NCBI GenBank assembly: GCA_037952775.1 | Contig: JBANAY010000003.1 | Location: 20,956,001-21,020,000, forward strand | Origin: Clonostachys chloroleuca | Taxonomy: Eukaryota; Ascomycota; Sordariomycetes; Hypocreales; Bionectriaceae | Direction: 5' to 3' | Length of the DNA: 64,000 nt | Shown here: positions 44,788 to 54,092 of the stretch, piece after piece | Numbering within the stretch: the first letter of the stretch is position 1 | Layout of the letters: every line of letters starts with the position of its first letter | Program-made: the position numbers and the translations under genes | Notes under the pieces: model-generated | What the model was told of the DNA's origin: nothing | The model's database searches: none | Seen by the model: only the letters and a program-made list of their open reading frames with translations

Positions 44788-47700
44788 CTAGCCAATTCTC
44801 TGATCCCCTCCCATTGAATCGTCCTCGTCTTGGTCGTAGCCCATGGACCTGGCTTCTCGCGCGTTCTCCCTGTTGATCCGCTCACGCCTCCATGCGGCCC
44901 ATCTTTCGCGGATTTCCGGTGTTGCGGCCTTTTCCACTTGCTTGGCCTCATCATTCAGCAGCCCCTTTTTCCGCAGACGACGGCGGTGGGCACGCCTCCC
45001 TTCAAAAGATAGCTTGCTGACGTCGATGTCTTCGATATTTCGCCCGTAAAAGCTGTCGCTCATGTCGGCCAGCCAGTCCTCAACGGTTTGCCGTGCATTA
45101 CCGAAAGCCACACGCCCGACGCCGCCAGTGGTCCATTGATCTAGTTTGATTGGCAGAGCCTTGCCAAACGTTGGATCGTCATAGGACCAGACACAGGGTG
45201 TCGTTGAACAGGAGTCTGGAATACAGTACTTGGCGCACATGCCAGCTTCGGCAACGTACCAGAGTGACACCAGCATGGCGAAGAGACCCAGTACTGTTAG
45301 CTGGAAACGAGGCTTGACAGTATACAGGCGTGGAATAGGGAGCTGAACGTAGGCAACGCTCAATGAATCAGCATGTTTGTCATATACTTCTTGGTGGTGA
45401 TCCTGTTCTTGATGGCGATCCTGTTCTTGATAGCGGTCATGTTTTTGGGGGTGGTCTCGTTCTTGGTGTTTGGAGCGGTGCTTCTCAGCATCTCCCACCG
45501 CTGCGAGCTTTGCTTGGGATTCGGCGTAGAAACGTTCGCCATCCCTCAGACTGTCCTCGAGTCGCTCGATCCCCTTCTTGGCAGTGCGGATGCCTTGAAG
45601 GCCTGTTTGGAGCGACTTACTCATGCGGTCATATGCCGCCAGTTCCCCTTCATCTACATCCTCATCTACCTCCTCGTTCTTCAAGTCTTCTGTATGACCT
45701 TTCTGTTCAATCTCCGCGAGATAGGCTTCCATTTTGAGGTCAAATGTATCTTCATCTTGCGAGTCTATAGGTGGAGGCAGATCGTTTCCCAAGCTCATTC
45801 GCCTGGGAGGCAGAGGGCGATTCTCAAGGATCGCTTCCAGCTCATCAAGGGTCGAGTCATCAAATTTGTTTGTACGCAGCAGTTCCAAGATATCGTCGTG
45901 CACTGTTGGTGGTTGGGCAGAGTTCTTTAATGGCGCTCTGAGCCGCGAATGTGAACGTGCCCGTTTCTGTGGCATAGACGCCGAGCGTGCTCTGGTTCTT
46001 GCTTCCTTCTCACCGACCCCAGGGTCCGAACACGTGTCACGGGGTCGACTCCTGAAGCCTGCAGTGTGGGTACCCGATGCACGCCCTATTCTTCCAGCTT
46101 CTTTTGCTTGCTCGTCATCAGCTTGAGGCAGAGCTCCCTCCCGAGGCGGGTCTGGATCTTGAATTTTCTCTACCTTCACTGTTGCAGGAGTCTCAACATA
46201 TGCACCCGTCACTCTTGGCGTTGGCATCGTCAAGGGATCGACGTTGTTCTTCTGAGGCGTCATCTCTTCATCCGCGACCACTTCTTTCTTAAGGATGTGA
46301 CCATCTGAGGAGGCCGGAGATGGAGCTCGTACCGACCCTCTCTCAGAGTGAGTATCGTGGGGTGCGAACAGTTTCATCTCTGCTTCAATGCGATCTGTAG
46401 GATCTGTTTCTGAATGCGTACTGAATCTCTTACTTCCAGACGATTCAGTCGAACGCACACGCCGCAGGCCTGCGAACTCTACCGTAGGTCTGCCCGAGGA
46501 CTTAGACTCCCCATCAGCGCTGGCCTTCTTCCTACGCCCAGCAACAGCACCCAGGAGGTTTCTAGAACTCCGACCAGTACTAAGCGACCCTGTCGACGTA
46601 GAGAGTTTATCACTTGTCCGGTGCGAGGGCGCCTTCTTCGTTTCCGTGTTAAGGAGTGGACTAGAACTTGTAGCCCTTGCCAGCCTGCTCAGCAAGTCTT
46701 TTGAATCGGCTCGACGTCGGGCTAAAGGCGTGGTCTTAGTAGCTTTCTTCGTATCATTTTGCTGATTTGGTTGGTCTTCTTTGTTCTGAGCCTGATCTCC
46801 CGCCCGTTCAGGCCGGGACTTGTATACAGTCACTGGAGTATCAGGAATTCGCTCCCCACCACCATAGGTATCTTTGGGTGGAGCCTCCTTTGTTGTCCGG
46901 GCTCGTCTCTTCTCCGAGGCGTCGGGCTTGGTCTCGGACCCGTCATTGCTTGATGGACCATCGCTTTGCTGGTCTGATTGTGACCGCGTCTCCTCTGACG
47001 ATTTCTGTCGCGACATGGAGTTCTTCTCCCTAATCTCCTCCAAGCGGGCAGCCGCTAGCCGTCTCTTTGACAAGCCATCCAGCTCTCTCTGTCGAATCTC
47101 ATCCAGCTTGGTATTTTTGCTTGCCGAAGAGAGGCGCCTATCTGGGATTGGTATCTGAGACTCGACCTCGGCTTCCCGTGCTTTGATTTCATCAATCTTA
47201 GTGTTTGTTGACTTGGTTGAGCGTGGGCCTATGGGGAGGTGGTTTCCCGTCTTGACTTCTCGAGATCGGATCTCGTCAAGCCTGGTGTTCTTGGACCCTG
47301 GGTTGTTGACCCTTGTCCGGGAATTGATGTCGACCAAGCTGTTCTCGTCAAACGGTAGCCGGTTCTCAAAGGGTCGCCTGTCCGTCATAAGTCTGGGACT
47401 GTCTGAGACCTGGAGATCGCCTGCTGTAAAATCTTCATCGACTTGCCAAGCAAAACTTTTCTCCGGAGAAGCAGGAGCGCGCACGTTTTCGGCAGGTTCT
47501 ACTGAGGGTAAAGGAATGTCTTCGATACCAGGAACTAGATCGGGGAGAGAGATCCCACCACCATTTGTCTCGGTATTCGCTGAGTTGGGACCCCTGGGAG
47601 GGTTAGCGGCAGGTACTTTGTTCTTCTTTGCCTGCTCGTTTGTTTTTATTTGTCTGTTGGCGCCCTTGGTGTCCAGATGGTCGTGCTCAAGTAGTGATCT

Positions 47701-48180
47701 CAGCCTGGCATTGTCAAAATCTCGTGATGCCCGCCATGGTCTGGGTGCTGGACTGGGTGACCCGTCAATGGGCTGTGCTCGCATGTCATCATTGCCCGGC
47801 TTCCCAGTATTTACTTCCTCTTCCTCGGCCAACCTATAGGCTTCGGAGAGTGAAATCGGCCGGCGGTTAGAAAATCCACCAGAGCCTCCGACGCTTCCAG
47901 AGCGGGGAATGCGTGTACCGCTGGGAGAGGGCAAGCTGTTGCCGGCACGAGAGATGAGGGATTCAGAATTGGTGCGTTGGACGGAGCGTGGAGTGGTGCT
48001 TGCGCGGGCACCGTCCTTGGGCTGGGTCGGCTTCTTCTCGATGTTCTTCACTATGCTCTCAGCCTGAGAGACATTGGCGCTGGAAAAGAGAGGCCTTCTG
48101 CCCTCTTCCTTGACCACCAGCTTGCTTGTTGGCCGACCGCCGGGACGCGGTGAGGAATGAGAGTTGGCGCCTTGATCCAT
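44788..48180 (-). CDS. Large disordered protein with internal LDEIR repeats and one membrane segment
   Basis: Single exon, 1130 residues from ATG 48180 (MDQGANSHSS); upstream codons are open but have no ATG. Residues 1 to about 800 are Ser/Arg/Lys/Pro-rich and predicted disordered. Around residues 297-365 three copies of an N-T-(R/K)-(L/I)-D-E-I-(R/K)-x-R-E motif occur, followed by a fourth partial ARLEEIREK. Near 800-920 there are acidic helices likely to form coiled coil. A Gln/His/Asp run encoded by 18-base tandem repeats follows. One membrane helix, LTVLGLFAMLVSLWYVAEA (about 962-980), is followed by a Cys-containing segment (GMCAKYCIPDSCSTTPC, which looks lumenal or extracellular) and a basic helical tail rich in Arg. 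I do not recognise the family. The layout suggests a membrane-anchored cytoskeletal or nuclear-envelope scaffold, but that is inference. Confidence 0.75.
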   Translation of the reverse strand: MDQGANSHSSPRPGGRPTSKLVVKEEGRRPLFSSANVSQAESIVKNIEKKPTQPKDGARASTTPRSVQRTNSESLISRAGNSLPSPSGTRIPRSGSVGGSGGFSNRRPISLSEAYRLAEEEEVNTGKPGNDDMRAQPIDGSPSPAPRPWRASRDFDNARLRSLLEHDHLDTKGANRQIKTNEQAKKNKVPAANPPRGPNSANTETNGGGISLPDLVPGIEDIPLPSVEPAENVRAPASPEKSFAWQVDEDFTAGDLQVSDSPRLMTDRRPFENRLPFDENSLVDINSRTRVNNPGSKNTRLDEIRSREVKTGNHLPIGPRSTKSTNTKIDEIKAREAEVESQIPIPDRRLSSASKNTKLDEIRQRELDGLSKRRLAAARLEEIREKNSMSRQKSSEETRSQSDQQSDGPSSNDGSETKPDASEKRRARTTKEAPPKDTYGGGERIPDTPVTVYKSRPERAGDQAQNKEDQPNQQNDTKKATKTTPLARRRADSKDLLSRLARATSSSPLLNTETKKAPSHRTSDKLSTSTGSLSTGRSSRNLLGAVAGRRKKASADGESKSSGRPTVEFAGLRRVRSTESSGSKRFSTHSETDPTDRIEAEMKLFAPHDTHSERGSVRAPSPASSDGHILKKEVVADEEMTPQKNNVDPLTMPTPRVTGAYVETPATVKVEKIQDPDPPREGALPQADDEQAKEAGRIGRASGTHTAGFRSRPRDTCSDPGVGEKEARTRARSASMPQKRARSHSRLRAPLKNSAQPPTVHDDILELLRTNKFDDSTLDELEAILENRPLPPRRMSLGNDLPPPIDSQDEDTFDLKMEAYLAEIEQKGHTEDLKNEEVDEDVDEGELAAYDRMSKSLQTGLQGIRTAKKGIERLEDSLRDGERFYAESQAKLAAVGDAEKHRSKHQERDHPQKHDRYQEQDRHQEQDHHQEVYDKHADSLSVAYVQLPIPRLYTVKPRFQLTVLGLFAMLVSLWYVAEAGMCAKYCIPDSCSTTPCVWSYDDPTFGKALPIKLDQWTTGGVGRVAFGNARQTVEDWLADMSDSFYGRNIEDIDVSKLSFEGRRAHRRRLRKKGLLNDEAKQVEKAATPEIRERWAAWRRERINRENAREARSMGYDQDEDDSMGGDQRIG
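45399..45450. repeat. 18-base tandem repeat inside the coding region
   Basis: Two near-identical 18-base units starting GATCCTGTTCTTGAT (45399-45416, 45417-45434) and a third diverged unit. On the coding strand they give the alternating QEQDRHQEQD pattern. Length variation here would change the protein in steps of six residues. Confidence 0.75.
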
Positions 48181-49022
48181 GGCCACCACACCGGACTGAG
48201 CTAGCTGCAGGAGGTAGACGGAGGGGTCGATGATCTATCAGGCGAAGATATCTCGAAGCATTTTCCTTGCAGGCAGAGTTCGAGGGGGTTGTCGCGTCAT
48301 AGCATCTGCGCAAAGCTGGAGGTGTCAAAGGAGGTGGCTCACTGGCAGTTGGGAGGTGGGCTGGCAAAGTCGCAGGCGGACAGGGAGTTGCGCGCCTTGC
48401 CCACTTGACGGCGCAAAGCACCAGGAATTGCAAAATTTGGAGGTGGCGGGGGCTGGTGCTTGTCGCGTGCGGTGCTGGAGGTCGAGGCGAGGCGATCCAG
48501 TATTTTGATGCCCCATGCGGAAGGGAAGGAACAAAATGTTGTTTGGTTTGTCCGCTCCCCCCAGGCACTAGCCCAGGTTAGAGGTACTTGGGAGCTCTGA
48601 CCACCAGGTACATGGCGCTTGTCGGGTACCTACAAGCCTGCAGCGCTTCCAGCCACACTGTGGGCCCACACGGACCGCAAAGTACCTTCCCTGCTAGCGC
48701 GGAGTGCTGGCACAGCTGTCCAGGCGGTGAGATCTGACCGCAGATTAGCCGCTCTCCTGCCCAGCTCCGCCGTTGGGGTACCGTTCCAGTACCGTTTCCC
48801 CAACCGTTACCTTGCCAAGGGCACTTGTCCGTGTCTGGCTCGCCGACGAGGAGGTTGGGCATCTGCATCTTGTGCCCAGCTGAGCTGACCAAGCAATGCT
48901 TCTCATCACGCGGATTACAATGTGCAGAGGGAGGAGAGTGCAGAGTGATGTAGATACTTGGTTGCTGCAGTATTTCAATCTGAAAGCGTGGCTAGACCCG
49001 ATCAATTTAGAGCCAATCAATC
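48181..49022. other. Divergent intergenic region with GGTACC-type words
   Basis: 842 bases between two divergent genes. GGTACC or GGTAC words occur near 48582, 48606, 48626 and 48776. No coding signal. Confidence 0.4.
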
Positions 49023-50559
49023 ATGGAAGCGTCCAAAGCCAGGATCGTTCGGCCTCTAGGCCCGTGGTAAGTAGACCAACACAAAGCGTCCATTCTCCAA
49101 GCTGGCAAGCAAGCGGGTTTCTAATTACAAGATCCTACCTGATAGGGAGCAATTCTCATCAGCCCGTCATCACCTAGGAGTGTATCGCTGTGTGGTTGTG
49201 ACGGTGCGATACGAGATCCATCATGGTTTAGAAAACACCAGGGCGGCCCTCGTTGCAGCCTTGGCCTCGGTGGTTGGAGGACAGCCTATGCTGCAGGTCG
49301 GGATCGTCGGGCAAGAAACCAATCAGCCCGCTTTCATCCACTTGCCAGAGATTGACCTCCGCGACCATTTTGAGCTTCGTTCCCAGAAGCACACGACGGT
49401 GGAGGAGTACGAAGCCAAGATTTCGGAAACCCACGGCTGGCTACATGATCAACTATGGCCAAACATTGAGTCCAAGGCTCCTTGGAAGGTCCTTGCCCTA
49501 CAACAAGAAAGCAATGGGCTCTTCCAAACGCCCGTGATTGATATTCTATTTGCCTACCATCACTCTTTGGCTGATGGGACCGGCGGGAAGGACTTTCATC
49601 AACACCTTGCAGCCGCCCTGAATACGCAGGATCGCGGTGATATTCTGCTCGAGCCTCGGTACATACTGTCCTTTCCCAACGTAGCTGAACTACCCGAGAC
49701 CCAAGAGGAGGCCATCCCATTCACAAGGAGCTGGCCGTTCGTGCTTAAGGCGACTTGGGACCATCTGGCCCCTTCTTTGCTCAAACCCAAAGGCCCTACA
49801 CCATGGACTGGCCGCCCCATTGATTTTGCCCTTCCATACATAACGCGAATCCACCCTCTGCATTTCTCCCCCGAATCCCTTCAAACTCTCATCAAGGCAT
49901 CCCGAGACCACTCATCCTCCCTCACAGCCGTCCTCCACGCCATGGCGTTGGCCTCCCTTGCCACTCGCCTTGACCCCAAGGACGCAGAAAGCTTCGTATC
50001 CATGACGCCCATCAACCTCCGCCCGTGGGTCTCTCCCTTGGTGAAGGAAAGGCTCAAGACCAAGATGCGCTCCCTCGTTACCGGTCTGGACACCCCGTTC
50101 CCCGCGAGTGTGGTCGGCGCTCTCCGCTCGCCTCATGCCGACCGAGACGAGCTCATCTGGCAAGCGGCCAAGGAGACCAAGAGACTCTTGGATCAACGAG
50201 TTTCCACTCTCCCTTCTGACGATGTAGCAGGACTTCTACACTTAATTCCGGATTTCACTGAGTATTTTCGCGGTTTGGACGGAAAACCGAGAGCGGCTAC
50301 CTGGGAAGTGTCCAATATTGGTGTTCTGCGCTGCGCGGACTCAAACGGTGGCTGGGAGCCAACCCGTGGGATGTTCTCGAATGGTGCCATGGTCGCTGGT
50401 GCTGGAATAGCGCTCAGTGTCATCAGCATAGAGAAGCACGGCCTCACTGTTACTCTCTCTTGGCAGCAAGATATCGTAGACGAGGCCTTGGTCATGGGGT
50501 TGGCACAAGATTTGACGCGTTTTGTGAATGGGATCTGTACGTCGGGGAGGTTTTATTAA
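49023..50559 (+). CDS. AATase/condensation-fold acyltransferase
   Basis: Exons 49023-49066 and 49146-50559, 1458 bases, 485 residues. The 79-base intron has donor GTAAGT and acceptor TGATAG. The join gives RIVRPLGPWEQFSSARHHLG, which matches the usual start of alcohol-acetyltransferase-like proteins, whereas the second exon alone would lack it. The catalytic HHxxxDG motif reads YHHSLADG (about 153-159). The DFGWG motif seen in plant BAHD enzymes is absent, as in the fungal AATase family. Members move an acetyl or other acyl group from CoA to an alcohol or amine hydroxyl, giving esters or detoxified metabolites; some sit in lipid droplets or ER. The acceptor is unknown. No metabolite cluster is visible, so this may be a stand-alone detoxifying or volatile-ester enzyme. 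Confidence 0.85.
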
Positions 50560-50892
50560 CAAACCATAAAATACATAGCATTGACACCTCTTTGAGGGAC
50601 GGAATCCGCTACCGTGCCATTTTAGCATTATACAAGAGCGAAAGCAAGATGTAAAGGGATGCACCCGTATATGTGTAGATAGATAACACAGTCCGAGACC
50701 TATATATTCAAGCCGCTGGAGGAAGAATGTGTCTCCAGGTCTATTATCAACGCCATGCCCCGCTTGCTAAGAAAAAAGAAATAAACCCGACGTCTAAGGT
50801 AGTGAAGAATATGGTGTCACACTAATGTAGACCGACCCATCATTAACGGCATCTATGGACAAATAATCATCACGCTGCTTTACTGGCTACAT
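50560..50892. other. Convergent 3' region
   Basis: 333 bases between the stops of the acyltransferase and CSC1 genes; AT-rich with AATAAA-like words near 50780, nothing else. Confidence 0.4.
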
Positions 50893-53800
50893 TTACCAGC
50901 CCTGCCCCGGGGGTTTCCTCCCCTTGCCGCCACGGAAATAGTCGTACTGAGGTGCGTCACCATTGTCATGGTCTGAGAACTCCGTCTGTGCAAGACCACT
51001 GTAACCATGTGGCCCGCCTCCCAACGCACCAACTGAAGGCCCAGGGCTCTGTGTGCGCGAAGGCATCACCCGGCCGCCCGGTGTAACTGAAGGTGTAGGG
51101 GTACTCCTATCCATTGACCCATGGCGGTAAGAGTATTGATCAAAACCTCCTGTTGGGGGAGCTGCTGCGTTGCTTACCAGCCCAGTCAGACTGCCATTGT
51201 CCTGCGAATAGAGAGGGCTGTGGTTCCGTCCAATACCAACATCGCCTTGGTCAGGTCGGTATGCTTGGTAACTGGTATCCAAAGCATTTCCTACAGAACG
51301 ACGAGTCGTCCGTGGCCCAGCACTCGGACTCTGTGATCTCGATCCTGCGTCACTACCCTCGCCCATGGACCCGGGTGTGCCGGGGCGCATGATATCCCCT
51401 TGTCGGCCATAGATCTCACCTCCGCCGTGATCTTCACCAAACTCTGCTCGGTTCTTAAAGAACTCAAAGTCCATGTGGTTTTCGGACACATACTCGAAAC
51501 CCGGAATACCCCCAGCAGCTTTGCCGGGCTTTCCACCCTGCATGTTACTTAATGCAAACATATCCGAATAGCCGCTGATAGTTGCCAGGTCGTCCGCTCC
51601 TCCATCTCGACCGTCCGTTAGCCGGCCGGTGTAGACAGCAGGCAGAAGATTTTGCGCCTTCTGATGAACCATAGGCGTGATCAATTTCTTGTAGAGAGCG
51701 GGGTGGCCAAAACGGCTTGCCAGTCTTTCACCACGCTGACGATCCTCTTTCGTCGTCCCACTTTCCGGATGTCTGTTAATGATGGTAGTGCTGTAAAACT
51801 GGAGCTTGAGATCAAAAGTTTTCGCGCAGTAGATTTTGAAACCTATCATGAAGAGCGGAAGGGGAATCGATGTCCAGAAGGGAATACGATTCATCCACTC
51901 ACCGCCACTCTGGCACCAAGTGGTCAACAGGACGACGAAGTTGGCCAGGATAGCGCTGAAGATGAATCTGTTGAAGAGGACACGCCAGAAAAGGCCGCCA
52001 GATTCCGTCTTCGTAACAAAGCGGTAGAGCAGCAAATACTTCTTCAGCCAATAGTCGATCGAGAAATACAAAGCTGTCGCGGGAATTACAAGCGGCTGGA
52101 TACCACTGTAGCAGAGAGTTACTGCAGCGTAAAACAGGAAATAGTTGTAGTAGCTGGAGTAATCGAAAGGTGGCGGCGCGGTCAGCTCGATCAATTCTCG
52201 GGGTGTCGGGCTCGAAAACTTCTTCAGAAAGAAAGCCTCCGCAAGAGGCCACAGTTGAGCCAGATCGATGGCAGCGCCAAGTTGACGTTGCAGCAGGTAG
52301 GTCACCCAAAAAGCACTGTTTGTGCAGAGCGAGGTAAGAATACTCTTAGCGAGGTCAGCTTGCACGATAGCTGTCCATGTGTCTAAATTGTTGTTCTTCA
52401 CGAGTGTGATGACACCATCCACGAATGACCAAATGACACTGAAGACCGTGAAGACGATGAGATTGTTGAACACAAAGAAGGCGAACAGCTTGCCCAAAAC
52501 GTGCCTGTCCCGTCCCGTTTTGGTTTTGTCACCAGCCCTGATTTGAAGCCGACGGAAGATCATGGGCAAAACGAGATAGACTAGGGACATGATAGCAGGG
52601 GAGAGGATACCCTGAACAACACCCCAAACCTTGGGGTTGCCGTTATAGGATTCTCCAAACCCTTTCCAAAATGTAGCCAGATTACTCAAATCCACGAGGA
52701 AAATAGCAATCAAGGCGTTGGGAACAATCCAAAGGATCGTTAGCAAAGTAATCCAGAAACCATTGAACCATTTGCTTCGGCTTCTCGCGGCCGGGGTCAA
52801 GGGCATGTTCTTCCAGATAAGGTCATTCGGTCGCGGAGCTAGTTTGATAGTTGTGCCATGAGGCTTCTTGTTGCGGCAAAGATATGCGATGTTGTGGGCC
52901 TCGCTGATCTCTGCGTAACTAGCGAAACCATATGGCTGAGTGCTGCGTCTGTCCACGCTCGATCTTACGGATTGAATTTGCAGCTCAAGTTGACGAATAC
53001 GCTGGGTATAGTATTCAATAGCATCCAGTTTTTGCCCTTCACATAGGTGTCTCTAGCACGGTCCTTTTTGGAAGGGTTGCAAGTTGGCCGGCCAGGAGGC
53101 AGTTGGTTGGGATTCTTCAAGTACTTCGCAAGAACCTTCTCCAGTTTCCTAACTGCGTGTTCGTGCTGAGAGATGAGGTCTGGGAGATCCTTGACGTTTC
53201 GCGCAACCACAGTTCTGGCGAAAGATGAGTTAGGAGCTACTTGGTCAATGATTCGCGCAATCCCCTCGTCAGAGGTGCCTTGCTTTGGAATATCGAACAG
53301 CTGAAGGGGGAAGGCACATGTTAGCTAGAGTTGGGTTGCGTGAACCGGGTTACATTAATTTATATACTCACCATGAGGGTTCGGGCGTGAAGGCTGTTTT
53401 GGTACTCATCGCTCTCAAAATAGGCTCTTCGTAGCGCCACAACCTTTTTGTAGTTATACCAGAGGAAAAAGGCGATCGTGAAGTTGAACAGATATGCGAC
53501 CACCACCTGCGACCAAATGAAACGGCCTTCGGTTTTCAGAGGTGTTAACTTGAGGGGCCAACTATCTCCGTCTTCCTTAGACTCTTTTGCAGCTTCCGAT
53601 TGTGTCCAATGGATTGGAGCGAGGATACAAATGCCAATGATCATCAGGACCAGAAAGATGTTGCGGCACATGCGGACAAATCGCAAAAAGATGGTCGCGT
53701 CCATGCCAATCTGGCTTACGAGATTCGCTTCGCTGGTCTTCCACAACGGTGTGACCCACGCCCATGGTTTCTTGCCGATCGGAGGAGGCGCATGTTTCTC

Positions 53801-54092
53801 GTCGGCGTGTTTCAATCTTGGAGCATATAGGGACTGGTGATGAGGCCGGAGGACTGAAAAGAAAATGGTGGTCAAGACCGTGAAGCTAACCGATACGGCC
53901 AAAGCAGCCCAAATCGAGGCAGATTTTGCCTAGTGAGGAAAGAAGAGTCAATATCAACAGGTATACGGAACAACAGCGAAATGGCCGACGACGTACTTGT
54001 TGGCGAAAGGGATTCTTTAGCAGATTCACAAAGTCATCGATATCGCCGCCCGCACGACCTTCCAGTCCGAGAGCATAAGTGGGATCGTTCAT
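50893..54092 (-). CDS. CSC1/RSN1-like calcium-permeable osmosensitive channel (DUF221); frame broken at a T run
   Basis: Exons 54092-53997, 53929-53372 and 53300-50893. Introns are 67 and 71 bases (donors GTACGT and GTGAGT; the second has a GCTAAC branch site). Total 3062 bases, one short of a multiple of three. The slip is at the T-run 53029-53033 (A-run on the coding strand) between DTYVKGK and LDAIEYYTQRI; with one more base the protein is 1020 residues. The N-terminus (MNDPTYALGLEG) leads into the RSN1 N-terminal membrane segments, a cytosolic domain with helical region, and the seven-TM pore-forming core (YLVLPMIFRRLQI, FFVFNNLIVFTVFSVIW). A long disordered Gly/Ser/Pro/Tyr-rich tail follows. 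The family (OSCA/TMEM63) are hyperosmolarity- or tension-gated cation channels in plasma membrane or endomembranes. Intact motifs on both sides suggest the frame break is technical. Confidence 0.9.
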
